Shown piece after piece: positions 16,764 through 25,370 of a stretch of 64,000 bases of DNA. The notes beneath the pieces were generated by a model. It saw only the letters and a program-made list of their open reading frames with translations. It was not told the DNA's origin and did not search any database. The DNA comes from Rhodopseudomonas palustris (lineage in GTDB: Bacteria > Pseudomonadota > Alphaproteobacteria > Rhizobiales > Xanthobacteraceae): NCBI RefSeq assembly GCF_034479375.1, contig NZ_CP140155.1, forward strand, positions 4,750,501 to 4,814,500, read 5' to 3'. The translations under genes were made by a program, and so were the position numbers. Each line of letters starts with the position of its first letter. Positions within the stretch are counted from its first letter, which is position 1.

Positions 16764-16856
16764 GCCGTCATGGCCGGGCTTGACCCGGCCATCCATCCCG
16801 TTCGCAAGGACTCTTCCGAAGAGAGATGGATGCGCGGGTCAAGCCCGCGCATGACG
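16764..16856. repeat. Palindromic intergenic repeat, family A
   Basis: Arms CCGTCATGG...CGGGCTTGACCCGG...ATCCATC pair with the reverse-complement arms GATGGAT...CGGGTCAAGCCCG...ATGACG. The same design recurs at 20497-20590, and a half copy lies at about 61531-61560. Confidence 0.8.
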
Positions 16857-16918
16857 CCTGTGGGAGGCAGCGACGCCATGCCAACGCACGGCGTCGCTTC
16901 GGGTTTGCGGCTGCAGCG

Positions 16919-17617
16919 TTACGCCGCGTCGACCAGCACCAGCTCGGAATCCTCGAGCGCGGTGATCGTCAGCCTGGATTCGTCGCGGATCGCGGCGCCG
17001 TCGCGGGCACCGACCCGCACGCCGTTGACCTCGACGCTGCCCGCCGCCGGCACCAGATACAGATGCCGCGCCTTGTCGACGGCATATTCGGCGCTCTCAC
17101 CGGCCTTCAGCGTGGTTGCGAGCACCCGCGCATCGGCCCGGATCGGCAGCGCGTCGTTGTCGCCCTTGATGCCCGAGGCGATGGTCACGAGCTTGCCGGA
17201 GCGGTCGGCCTTCGGAAACGGCTTCGAGCCCCAGGTCGGCTGGCCGCCGCCTTGCGTCGGCTCGATCCAGATCTGGAAGATCCGGGTGGTGCCGGGCTCC
17301 AGATTGTATTCCGAATGCCGCACGCCCGAGCCCGCGCTCATCACCTGGACGTCACCGGCTTCGGTGCGACCGCGGTTGCCGAGCGAGTCCTCGTGGGTGA
17401 TGGCGCCGTCGCGGACATAGGTGATGATCTCCATGTCGCGATGCGGATGCGGCGGAAAGCCGGTGTTCGGGGCGATCTCGTCGTCGTTCCAGACCCGCAG
17501 GGCGCCGTGCCCCATGTTGTCGGGGTCGTAATAGCTTGCGAACGAGAAGTGATGCCGCGCCTTGAGCCAGCCGTGGTCGGCGCCGCCCAGTTTGTCGAAG
17601 GGACGAAGTTCGATCAT
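16919..17617 (-). CDS. Pirin family protein (quercetin 2,3-dioxygenase-like)
   Basis: The 232-residue bicupin has pirin motifs: HHFSFASYYDPDNMGHGALRVWNDDEI, then FPPHPHRDMEIITYVRDGAITHEDSLGN with the metal ligands His-His-His-Glu, and SAGSGVRHSEYN. It resembles YhhW/pirin proteins with quercetinase activity in vitro. Start ATG 17617 has an AGGGAG site; the open frame to 18076 is spurious. It is divergent from a LysR regulator with a nested dyad between them. Confidence 0.9.
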   Translation of the reverse strand: MIELRPFDKLGGADHGWLKARHHFSFASYYDPDNMGHGALRVWNDDEIAPNTGFPPHPHRDMEIITYVRDGAITHEDSLGNRGRTEAGDVQVMSAGSGVRHSEYNLEPGTTRIFQIWIEPTQGGGQPTWGSKPFPKADRSGKLVTIASGIKGDNDALPIRADARVLATTLKAGESAEYAVDKARHLYLVPAAGSVEVNGVRVGARDGAAIRDESRLTITALEDSELVLVDAA

Positions 17618-17692
17618 GGGAATTCTCCCTGGTTTGGCGCCCGCGTCGGCGCCGGGTGAGTGGTTGGGTATTGGAATAGTGGTCCGCTTGCG

Positions 17693-17732
17693 TTTCAGAA
17701 ATAGAAATGATTGAAACTCATTGTTTCTGAAA
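17693..17732. promoter_or_regulatory. Nested inverted repeat, likely LysR operator
   Basis: A perfect outer dyad TTTCAGAAA (17693-17701) / TTTCTGAAA (17724-17732) encloses a second dyad AATGA (17706-17710) / TCATT (17718-17722) with nearly the same centre. It lies in the 136-base gap between the pirin and LysR starts, the usual place for a LysR binding site and divergent promoters. Confidence 0.6.
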
Positions 17733-17753
17733 TTGACCTTGTTCGAGGCTGCG

Positions 17754-18668
17754 ATGACCAAGCTGCCGGATTTCGAAGCGCTGGCGATTTTCGCCAAGGT
17801 CGTCGAACTGCGTTCCTTCGCGGCCACCGCGGCCGAACTGGCGCTGTCCAAGGCGACGGTGTCCAAGGCGGTGACGCGGCTCGAGGCCCGGCTCGGCGCC
17901 CGGCTGTTCAACCGCACCTCGCGCCGGCTGGCGCTGACCGACGCCGGCACACGGCTGGCCGAGCGCGCCGCGCAATTGCTGGCCGACGGCGAGGCGGCGG
18001 AGAGCGAGGCGCTGGCGCAGTCGGCCGCGCCGCGCGGCCTGGTGCGGCTGGCGGTGCCGATGACGTTCGGCGTCAAGGTGATCGCGCCGCTGCTGCCGGA
18101 CTTTCTCGCCGCCTATCCGGGAGTCTCGATCGATCTGCATCTGTCGGATGCGATGGTCGATCTGATCGGCGAGGGCTTCGACGCCGGCGTGCGGATCGCC
18201 TCACTGCCGGATTCGTCGCTGGTGGCGCGGCGGCTGTGCGCGATGCCGCGCTACACGGTGGCATCGAAGGCCTATCTGGCGCAGCACGGCCGCCCGACCC
18301 ATCCGATGCACCTCGCCGAGCATCGCTGCTTCGGCTACGCCTATTTGTCGACGCCGAATGTCTGGACCTACACCAATGCGGCGGGCGAGCAGGCGTCGGT
18401 GCGGCCGTCCGGTCCGCTCCGGGTCAACAATGGCGAGGCGCTGCTGCCCGCGGTGATCGCCGGTCTCGGCATCGCCGATCTGCCGGAATTCATCGTCGGC
18501 GACGCCATCGCTGCCGGCGACGTCGAGGTGATCCTGCAGGGCTGGCGGCAGCGCGAAGGCTCGGTGCATCTGGTGATGCCGCCTGGCGGGCCGCGGCCGG
18601 CGCGGGTCGAGGCGCTGGCGGCGTTCCTCGCCGACCGGCTGGCGCAGAAGCGCCGCCCGCCGCGCTGA
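17754..18668 (+). CDS. LysR-family transcriptional regulator, probable controller of the pirin gene
   Basis: The 304-residue regulator has an N-terminal winged helix (DFEALAIFAKVVELRSFAATAAELALSKATVSKAVTRLEARLGARLFNRTSRRLALTDAG), in the CrgA/DhgA subgroup, followed by a LysR substrate domain. The start MTKLPDFEAL at 17754 has a GAGG site seven bases upstream; an in-frame ATG 11 codons earlier lies inside the operator. It is divergent from the pirin gene. Confidence 0.88.
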   Translation: MTKLPDFEALAIFAKVVELRSFAATAAELALSKATVSKAVTRLEARLGARLFNRTSRRLALTDAGTRLAERAAQLLADGEAAESEALAQSAAPRGLVRLAVPMTFGVKVIAPLLPDFLAAYPGVSIDLHLSDAMVDLIGEGFDAGVRIASLPDSSLVARRLCAMPRYTVASKAYLAQHGRPTHPMHLAEHRCFGYAYLSTPNVWTYTNAAGEQASVRPSGPLRVNNGEALLPAVIAGLGIADLPEFIVGDAIAAGDVEVILQGWRQREGSVHLVMPPGGPRPARVEALAAFLADRLAQKRRPPR

Positions 18669-18689
18669 ACGGATCGCGACGCGCCCGCC

Positions 18690-19523
18690 TCAGTTCAGAT
18701 TGACGTTGAACTCGTAGGATTTGTCGGGGGCCACCAGCGTGAATTTGAGCGCTGCGCCTTCCGCATGGGCGCCGGGCGGCAGACCTTCGAGGGGAAACGT
18801 GAAGCGTTGCACGGCCTCGGGCGCATTCGGAGTCCGTTTCGGGATCGGCAGCGCCCAGTCGGGCGTCGGGCCTTCGACGAACAGGCTCACATTGCTGGCC
18901 GGCGGCGCGACGACATCGACCCACACTTCGGTATCGCCTCGCATCACGACGTCGCGGATCGTCACCGGATTGGGATCGCCGACATTGGCCGGGACCGGCA
19001 CGGTATCGATCGCTGCGGCGAGCGCGCCGTCCTGCGTACTGGCGACGTTGTTGAAGGCGAGTTCGGGATTGGCTTCGACCGGAACGCACAGCTTCTCACA
19101 CACCGCGTAGCTGATCGCGGCGCGCAGCGTCACCGGCTTGTCGGCATTCTTCGCCACAATGCGTAGCGGCAGGACGACCTGTGACTTGTAGCCGAGCGAG
19201 GTGCCGCCCGCGCCGTCGGGGAACGCCGTCGGCGCCGGCCACAGGATCGTCACCGCCTCGACATTGTCGGACTTGGAGAAGTCGAACCGCGGCGGAACGC
19301 CGGAGTCGCCCGGGGTTCGCCAATAGGTTTTCCACCCCGGCTGCAACTGGAAGGCAATGCCACCCAGCAGCACCGCGCCGCTGCGCGATCCGGCGAGCAG
19401 CCGCACCGCCGAGTGCGCTTCACCGACCCATGGCGAGGCATCGTCGGCGCGAGCGCCGCCGATCGTGGAGACGACGAGGAGAGCGGAGAGCAGGGCCGCG
19501 CGGAGCGGAACGATTGCGATCAT
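18690..19523 (-). CDS. Exported protein with DsbD N-terminal (alpha) domain only
   Basis: This 277-residue protein has a signal peptide (RAALLSALLVVSTIGGARA) and the DsbD_N/DsbC-like immunoglobulin fold (FQLQPGWKTYWRTPGDSGVPP, YAVCEKLCVPVEA). The CX3C pair is the likely redox-active site. Full DsbD also has a membrane electron-transfer domain and a thioredoxin domain; neither follows here. It probably receives electrons from another CcdA/DsbD-type protein. Convergent with the LysR gene. Confidence 0.83.
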   Translation of the reverse strand: MIAIVPLRAALLSALLVVSTIGGARADDASPWVGEAHSAVRLLAGSRSGAVLLGGIAFQLQPGWKTYWRTPGDSGVPPRFDFSKSDNVEAVTILWPAPTAFPDGAGGTSLGYKSQVVLPLRIVAKNADKPVTLRAAISYAVCEKLCVPVEANPELAFNNVASTQDGALAAAIDTVPVPANVGDPNPVTIRDVVMRGDTEVWVDVVAPPASNVSLFVEGPTPDWALPIPKRTPNAPEAVQRFTFPLEGLPPGAHAEGAALKFTLVAPDKSYEFNVNLN

Positions 19524-19657
19524 GTGACGTATTTACGCACTCGGACCAGGAAGAACCACTGAATAGGCTGTGATTTCGTACAGGTCCTGTGGCGACTGGT
19601 TGATTGACAGGATTGGCACCCAATATCAGGATAACGACGCAACGCGAGGATCCCCTG

Positions 19658-20329
19658 ATGGCGACTAAGTCCAAAAGACCCAAGTCAGGCGAAAAATCAG
19701 GCAGGGAGCATGGTGGCGCAGGGTTCAGCGACGCGGGACCGATCGAGCACGGCAACTATCTCGATGGTCAGTTGCTGATCGCGATGCCGGTGATGGAGGA
19801 CGAGCGCTTCGCGCGGTCGGTGATCTACATCTGCGCGCATTCGTCGGAAGGCGCGATGGGCATCATCGTCAATCGCCCCGCCGGCAGCATCGATTTTCCC
19901 GAATTGCTGGTGCAACTCGACATCGTCGAGAAGCCCGAGCAGATCAAGCTTCCGGATCATGCCGAGTCCATGAAGGTATTGCGGGGCGGGCCGGTCGAGA
20001 CCGGCCGTGGCTTCGTGCTGCATTCGAGCGACTTCTTCATCAAGGACGCGACCTTGCCGATCGATGAAGGCATTTCTCTGACCGCGACCGTCGACATCCT
20101 CAAGGCGATCGCCAGCGGCGCCGGGCCGAAACACGCCATCCTCGCGCTCGGCTATGCCGGCTGGGCGCCGGGCCAGCTCGAGACCGAGATCCAGGACAAT
20201 GGCTGGCTGCATTGCGACGCCGACGCCGATCTGGTGTTCGGCGACGACATCGAAGAGAAATACGACCGCGCTCTGCACAAGCTCGGCATCGAGCCGGGCA
20301 TGCTGTCGGCGGAAGCCGGCCACGCGTAG
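19658..20329 (+). CDS. YqgE/AlgH family protein
   Basis: The 223-residue cytoplasmic protein carries the UPF0301 signature: [53 protein letters not shown] and [21 protein letters not shown]. The biochemical role of this widespread family is unsettled; redox or transcription links have been suggested. I chose MATKSKRPK at 19658 with a GAGG site over the upstream ATG at 19604, which lacks family similarity. Confidence 0.9.
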   Translation: MATKSKRPKSGEKSGREHGGAGFSDAGPIEHGNYLDGQLLIAMPVMEDERFARSVIYICAHSSEGAMGIIVNRPAGSIDFPELLVQLDIVEKPEQIKLPDHAESMKVLRGGPVETGRGFVLHSSDFFIKDATLPIDEGISLTATVDILKAIASGAGPKHAILALGYAGWAPGQLETEIQDNGWLHCDADADLVFGDDIEEKYDRALHKLGIEPGMLSAEAGHA

Positions 20330-20358
20330 TTCGCGTCGCCGCTCGCGCTCACACACTC

Positions 20359-20461
20359 CCGTCATCGCCCGCGAAAGCGGGCGACCCAGTATTCCAGAGC
20401 GTTTCGGTCGAACGCAGCCTCTCCGCCGTACTGGATCCTCCGCTTTCGCGGAGGATGACGG
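20359..20461. repeat. Palindromic intergenic repeat, family B
   Basis: It starts CCGTCATCGCCCGCGAAAGC and ends with the complementary GCTTTCGCGGAGGATGACGG. Inner arms CCAGTA and TACTGG also pair, so the whole 103 bases can fold as one cruciform. Confidence 0.8.
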
Positions 20462-20496
20462 TGCTTGTGAAGATGCTGCTGTGTCACAACAACTTG

Positions 20497-20590
20497 CCGT
20501 CATACGCGGGCTTGACCCGCGTATCCATCTACCCAGCACGAAGCTCGTTTCCAAAGTGCGATGGATTGCCGGGTCAAGCCCGGCAATGAC
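20497..20590. repeat. Palindromic intergenic repeat, family A (second copy)
   Basis: GCCGTCATACGCGGGCTTGA and later CGGGTCAAGCCCGGCAATGA form the ends. It shares the GGGCTTGACCCG and ATCCATC cores with 16764-16856. Confidence 0.8.
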
Positions 20591-20599
20591 AGTCCGAAA

Positions 20600-23476
20600 T
20601 CAGCTCGCCGCTTCCAGCCGCTCTTCGGTCAGCAGCCGCATCGCGGCGTCGGCGTCCATCGGTTCGCCGAAGGCGAAGCCCTGGGCGTATTCGCAGCCGA
20701 GCTGATACAGCTCCACCGCATCCGAATCCGTCTCGGCGCCTTCGGCGACGACGTCCATGCCGAGGTCGTGCGCCAGAGCGATGATCGATTTCAGGATCAC
20801 CGGGCGGGTGCCGCGGCTGGTGGTGCGGACGAACGACTGGTCGATCTTGATGGTGTCGAACGGGAACCGCTGCAGATAGCTCAGCGACGAATGGCCGGTG
20901 CCGAAATCATCCAGCGACAGGCCGGTGCCGAGTTCGCGGATCCGCGTCAGCATCTGCGCCGCATGCTCCGGATTTTCCATCACCAGCGATTCGGTGAGTT
21001 CGAGCTTCAGCGTGCCGCGGGCGATCGAGGAGCGCGACAGCACGGTGCGGATGTCGTGGAGCAGGTCGTGGCGCAGCAATTGCCGCGACGACACGTTGAC
21101 GCTGGCGAAGATCGGCTCGCGCGAGCGCATCGCGCGCTGCCAGATCGCGAGCTGCTTGGCGGTCTGGTCCATCACGAACATGCCGAGCTCGACGATCAGG
21201 CCGATCTCCTCGGCGATCGCGATGAATTCGGAGGGCGCCATCCGCCCGAGCTTGGGATGATCCCAGCGCGCCAGCGCCTCGAAGCCGGCGACCGAGCGAT
21301 CCTCCAGCCGGACGATCGGCTGATACAGGATGGTGATTTCCTGCCGCTCGATGGCGCGGCGCAGTTCGGATTCCAGCGTCAGCCGGTCCGACTTCCGCGC
21401 CCGCATCGCCGGCTTGTAGACGTCGATGCGGTCGCCGCCGATGCGCTTGGAGTGATACATCGCCAGTTCGGCGTCCTTGATGATTTCGTCGGAGAGCTGG
21501 GTCTGCGGATCGCTCAGCGCCAGCCCGATCGAGGCGGTGAGGAAGATCTCGCGATCGTTGAAGGCGATCGGCGCCTTGATGGTCTTGCGGATGGTCTCGG
21601 CGAAGGCGGTGATCTTGGCGGGGTCCTGCTCCGACAGCAGGATCAGGCCGAACTGGTCGCCGGCGATCCGCGCCAGCGTGTCCTGCGGCTTGAGGATGCG
21701 GGCGAGCCGTCGCGCCAATGTCAGCAGGATCGAATCGCCGACCGCGATGCCGACGGAATCGTTGACTTGCTTGAAGCGGTCGAGGTCGATCACCATCAGC
21801 GTCGGCCGCAGGTTCGGCATCGTCTTGGCGAAATTCGCCACCGCGCCGAGCCGGTCCATGAACAGCTTGCGGTTCGGCAGGCCGGTCAGATTGTCGTGCA
21901 CCGAATCGTGCAGCATCCGCTCTTCGGCGTTCTTGGCCTCGGTGACGTCGGTCAGCGTGCCGACCACGCGGGTGACTTCGCCGTCGGCGCCGACCACCGG
22001 CCGCGCCTTCAGGGCGAACCACATGAAGTGCCCGTCCGGCGTGCGCAGCCGGAAATGCTGGGTCAGCCGCCCGCGGCGCTGATCAAGCACGCTGTCGAGC
22101 GCCGCGCGAAAACGATCCTGATCGAGCGGGTGCAGCACTTCGAGCCAGGTCGCGGCCGAGCCTTCCAGCGCGCCGCGCTTTAAGCCCAGCAGGGCCTCGG
22201 TCTCCGGGCTGGTGAACACCTTGTCGGCGGAGACGTCCCAGTCCCAGATCAGATCGCCTGAGCCGATTAGCGCCAGCGCCCGGCGCTCGACGTCGGAGAC
22301 CACGCCGCCGGTCGAGCCGGAGCCGGCGAAAGCGTGCTGCATCACCGTGAAGCCGATCAGCATCACGATCAGCACCAGGCCGCCGAGCAGCGCCGGGCCG
22401 ACGATGTCGTTGGTCACCGAGCCCGCCACCGCCATGCCGGAGGCGATCACCCAGATCACCAGCAGGAACCAGGTCGGGATCAGCAGCACCGCACGATCGA
22501 AGCCGTGGGTCGACAGATACACCACCAGCCCGAAGCCTGCGAAGGCGATCAGCACCAGCGACATTCGTGCGATGCCGGAGGCGACCGCGGGGTCGAACAG
22601 CGCCAGCGCCACCAGCGAGCCGAGGAAGGCGAGCCAGCCCAGCGTGATGTGCGAGTAGCGCACGTGCCAGCGGCTGAGATTGAGATAGGCGAACAGGAAC
22701 ACCAGCAGCGTCGCCGCGAGGATCGCTTCGCCGGAGGCGCGCCACACCCGCTCGGCGCCCGCCGACATGTCGAACACCTTGCTCCAGAATCCGAAGTCGA
22801 TGCCGATATAGACCAGCACCGCCCACGCCAGCGCCGCCGCGGCCGGGAACATGATGCTGCCCTTGACCACGAACAGAATGGTCAGCACCAGCGCCAGCAG
22901 GCCCGAAATGCCGATCACGATGCCCTGGTACAAGGTGAAGGAGTTGACCTTGTCCTTGTAGGCCTCGGGCTCCCACAGATAGAGCTGCGGCAGCTTGTCG
23001 GTGCGCAATTCGGCGACGAAGGTGATCACCGAGCCGGGGTCGAGCGTGACGCGGAAGATGTCCGCGGTGCCGGAGTCCTGCCGCTCGGGCCGGTCGCCGG
23101 TCGACGGCGTGATGGTGGCGATGCGCGACAGGCCGAGGTCGGGCCAGAACAGCCCGGACGACACCATCCGATAATGCGGCGCGACGATCAGGCGGTCGAG
23201 CTGGTCGTCGGTGTTGTTGGCGAGCGCGAACACCACCCAGTTCTGTCCGCCCTCGCGGGCGCGAACCTCGACGCGGCGGACGATGCCGTCACTGCCCGGC
23301 GCGGTAGAGATCTGGATGCGGTCGGTGTCGCTGCGCTGGTGGTCGAGCACGCCGGTGAGGTCGATCGCGGGCGCGTCGCTGCGGACGCTGACGGCGTCGA
23401 GCGCATGTGCCTGCGGGGCGGCCGCAATCATCATCAAGCCGAGCGCCAGCAGCGCAAGGCGTCGGATCAGACGCAA
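20600..23476 (-). CDS. Membrane 7TM-PAS-GGDEF-EAL protein, predicted c-di-GMP phosphodiesterase
   Basis: The 958-residue protein has, in order: a signal peptide (1-26), a periplasmic domain (27-180), about seven membrane spans (181-385), a PAS domain (402-515), GGDEF (525-690) and EAL (705-950). The GGDEF signature is degenerate, AGDQF at 605-609, so cyclase activity is unlikely, though a GTP-sensing role is possible. EAL residues are intact: E733 in GFEALARW, the TESLVMEN Glu, LDDFGTG, IKIDQSF and VAEGAET. The expected activity is hydrolysis of c-di-GMP to pGpG, governed by a periplasmic or membrane signal. It stands alone, convergent with yqgE. Confidence 0.88.
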   Translation of the reverse strand: MRLIRRLALLALGLMMIAAAPQAHALDAVSVRSDAPAIDLTGVLDHQRSDTDRIQISTAPGSDGIVRRVEVRAREGGQNWVVFALANNTDDQLDRLIVAPHYRMVSSGLFWPDLGLSRIATITPSTGDRPERQDSGTADIFRVTLDPGSVITFVAELRTDKLPQLYLWEPEAYKDKVNSFTLYQGIVIGISGLLALVLTILFVVKGSIMFPAAAALAWAVLVYIGIDFGFWSKVFDMSAGAERVWRASGEAILAATLLVFLFAYLNLSRWHVRYSHITLGWLAFLGSLVALALFDPAVASGIARMSLVLIAFAGFGLVVYLSTHGFDRAVLLIPTWFLLVIWVIASGMAVAGSVTNDIVGPALLGGLVLIVMLIGFTVMQHAFAGSGSTGGVVSDVERRALALIGSGDLIWDWDVSADKVFTSPETEALLGLKRGALEGSAATWLEVLHPLDQDRFRAALDSVLDQRRGRLTQHFRLRTPDGHFMWFALKARPVVGADGEVTRVVGTLTDVTEAKNAEERMLHDSVHDNLTGLPNRKLFMDRLGAVANFAKTMPNLRPTLMVIDLDRFKQVNDSVGIAVGDSILLTLARRLARILKPQDTLARIAGDQFGLILLSEQDPAKITAFAETIRKTIKAPIAFNDREIFLTASIGLALSDPQTQLSDEIIKDAELAMYHSKRIGGDRIDVYKPAMRARKSDRLTLESELRRAIERQEITILYQPIVRLEDRSVAGFEALARWDHPKLGRMAPSEFIAIAEEIGLIVELGMFVMDQTAKQLAIWQRAMRSREPIFASVNVSSRQLLRHDLLHDIRTVLSRSSIARGTLKLELTESLVMENPEHAAQMLTRIRELGTGLSLDDFGTGHSSLSYLQRFPFDTIKIDQSFVRTTSRGTRPVILKSIIALAHDLGMDVVAEGAETDSDAVELYQLGCEYAQGFAFGEPMDADAAMRLLTEERLEAAS

Positions 23477-23588
23477 GTCAGTTCTCCGCGTTCACACCGG
23501 TCTGGAAGCGCGGCCCCCGCGCGTGTCCGACGACGGATAAATGACATGAAACCCGGAGAAAACATAGGCATAACAACAGGGCGCCGAT

Positions 23589-24587
23589 TCAGACCGTCAA
23601 CACAATTTTGCCAATATGCTGGCTGGTCTCCATCCGCCGATGGGCCTCGGCGGCGTCTTTCAGCGCAAAGGTGCCGTCGATCAGCGGCTTGATCCGGCCT
23701 TCGGCGAGCAGCGGCATCACTTTGGCCTCGATCGCGGCGACCATCGCGGCCTTGTCGGCGTTGCTGCGCGGCCGCAGCGTCGAGCCGGTGTGGTGCAGCC
23801 GCTTGATCATCAGCTTGGTGAAATTGACGGTGGTCTTGGCGCCGCCGAGGAAGGCGATCTGGACGATCCGGCCGTCCATCGCGGCGGCGTCGTAATTGCG
23901 CTCGATATAGTCGCCGCCGACCATGTCGAGGATCACCTCGACGCCTTTGCCGCCGGTGGCGTCCTTGACGGCGGCGACGAAATCTTCGGTCTTGTAATTG
24001 ACCGCCCGCATCGCGCCGAGCTTCAGGCAGGCGTCGGCCTTGTCCTGCGAGCCGACGGTGGCGATTACCTTGGCGCCCAGCGCGACCGCGAGCTGGATCG
24101 CCATCGTGCCGATGCCGGACGAGCCGCCGTGCACCAGCAGGGTTTCGCCGGCCTGCAATCCGCCGCGCTCGAACACATTGTGCCACACCGTCATCAGCGT
24201 TTCCGGGGTGGCGCCGGCCTCGATCATCGAGAATCCGGCCGGCACCGTCATCGCCTGAGCGTCCTGCGCGATGCAGTATTCCGCATAGCCGCCGCCGGCG
24301 ACCAGCGACATCACCCGGTCGCCGAGCTTGTGCCTGGTCGCGCCCTCGCCGAGCGCCACCACTTCACCGGCGATCTCCAGCCCGGGCAGGTCGCTGGCGC
24401 CGGGCGGCGGCGGATAGCTGCCGGAGCGCTGTGCCACATCGGGACGGTTGACGCCGGCGGCCGCGACCTTGACCAGGATTTCACCGGGGCCGGGCTTCGG
24501 CACGGCGCGGGTTTCCGGCAGCAGAACCTCGGGGCCGCCGGGCTTGCTGATCCCGACCACGGTCATTTGCGAGGGGACCGGTTCCAT
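23589..24587 (-). CDS. NAD(P)H quinone oxidoreductase, zinc-independent MDR family (QOR/PIG3-like)
   Basis: The 332-residue medium-chain reductase has an N-terminal GroES-like domain (PGPGEILVKVAAAGVNRPDVAQRSGSYPPPPG) and a Rossmann NADPH domain with VHGGSSGIGTMAIQLA. It lacks the catalytic zinc cysteine/histidine set, as in quinone oxidoreductases. Start 24587 follows AAGGAC; an upstream ATG at 24623 is possible. It is divergent from a DUF1192 gene, an arrangement common in alphaproteobacteria. Confidence 0.9.
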   Translation of the reverse strand: MEPVPSQMTVVGISKPGGPEVLLPETRAVPKPGPGEILVKVAAAGVNRPDVAQRSGSYPPPPGASDLPGLEIAGEVVALGEGATRHKLGDRVMSLVAGGGYAEYCIAQDAQAMTVPAGFSMIEAGATPETLMTVWHNVFERGGLQAGETLLVHGGSSGIGTMAIQLAVALGAKVIATVGSQDKADACLKLGAMRAVNYKTEDFVAAVKDATGGKGVEVILDMVGGDYIERNYDAAAMDGRIVQIAFLGGAKTTVNFTKLMIKRLHHTGSTLRPRSNADKAAMVAAIEAKVMPLLAEGRIKPLIDGTFALKDAAEAHRRMETSQHIGKIVLTV

Positions 24588-24694
24588 GATTTGTCCTTGG
24601 CTTGGCGGGGTGGCGGGTGCCATGTGGGAGCCTGATTAGACAGCCGCGGCGCGGCTGGCAACCGGACCGGATCACGAACGGCGTGAGGGACGCG

Positions 24695-24886
24695 ATGGCG
24701 ATCGAGGACGACGACAAGCCGAGCAGGAAAATCGGCCACGAGATCGGGCAGGATCTGTCGCTGCTGTCGGTCGAGGAGCTCGCCGGGCGGGTCGCGCTGC
24801 TCGAGGAGGAAATCGACCGGCTGAAGGCGGCGATGACGATGAAGCGCGCTACCCGCGACGCCGCCGACCGCTTCTTCAAGGCCTGA
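24695..24886 (+). CDS. DUF1192 small coiled-coil protein
   Basis: The 63-residue acidic/basic protein has a core LSVEELAGRVALLEEEIDRLKAAMTMKRATRDAADRFFK that is an amphipathic helix matching DUF1192. The ATG at 24695 follows GTGAGGGA. Function unknown. It lies upstream of rcdA and may be transcribed with it only if the terminator at 25167 is read through. Confidence 0.85.
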   Translation: MAIEDDDKPSRKIGHEIGQDLSLLSVEELAGRVALLEEEIDRLKAAMTMKRATRDAADRFFKA

Positions 24887-25053
24887 CGATCCTCGAGGTT
24901 AGACGATCGCACCCGCATCGGCGAACTAACAGCCGTCGCTGCGCCGGCATGCGGTCGCGGCGCCGGACGGCGCGTGCGTTGTCCCGTTGTCCCGTTGTCC
25001 CGTTGTGGCACAGCATCTCCGCGCGTGCCGCAAGGCAAATGCTTTGTCAACAA
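24887..25053. other. Intergenic region with an 8-base tandem repeat
   Basis: The octamer GTTGTCCC occurs three times in tandem plus a partial copy at about 24978-25006. No gene is seen. Confidence 0.6.
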
Positions 25054-25194
25054 AATCGCTCATTTACGAGCGATTAAGCTTTCCGGTGTATTACTTCGAT
25101 TGTCCATCTTTGGACCGAGTGGCTCCTGTCCACTCTGTTTTGACGCCTCCCTGTTATCAACTTCAAAGCCGCCGGAAACGGCGGCTCTTTTTTT
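25054..25194 (+). ncRNA. Candidate small RNA or structured leader with CCUCCC motif and terminator
   Basis: The region has an A+T-rich 8-bp dyad (AATCGCTC 25054-25061 / GAGCGATT 25068-25075), a hairpin GTCCA/TGGAC (25102-25115), a hairpin GAGTGG/CCACTC (25117-25135) whose loop is CUCCUGU, a linker with CCUCCC (25146-25151), and a strong terminator (25167-25194). No coding frame with a ribosome binding site is present. The layout repeats that of the sRNA candidate at 5665. The promoter is uncertain (TATTAC at 25089-25094 without a good -35), so the 5' end is approximate. Confidence 0.5.
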
Positions 25195-25197
25195 GCG
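25167..25197 (+). terminator. Rho-independent terminator before rcdA
   Basis: AGCCGCC-GGAAAC-GGCGGCT (25167-25186) is followed by CTTTTTTT. It ends the sRNA candidate or the DUF1192 transcript about 175 bases before rcdA. Confidence 0.85.
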
Positions 25198-25370
25198 CTT
25201 TTTTAACCCTGTCAAGGGTTCGTCGCTCCCGGCGTCGACCCTCCGGGCGCCGTCCGCGTTAACCGTTGCAAGCGCGCGCGCTGGACTCCCGGCGTCGCCC
25301 GCGCAATGATTTGTTCATCATAAGTCGGCGTCTGAGCCGGCGGCGTAATCGATAGCGTGAGGCGTCTACC

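Noticed and set aside
19612..19629. Sigma-54 promoter before yqgE
   Set aside because: TTGGCAC is present but the -12 element TTGC is missing at the required spacing.
24978..25006. CRISPR-like repeat
   Set aside because: It is an 8-base tandem repeat without spacers. No CRISPR array or cas gene was seen in the window.
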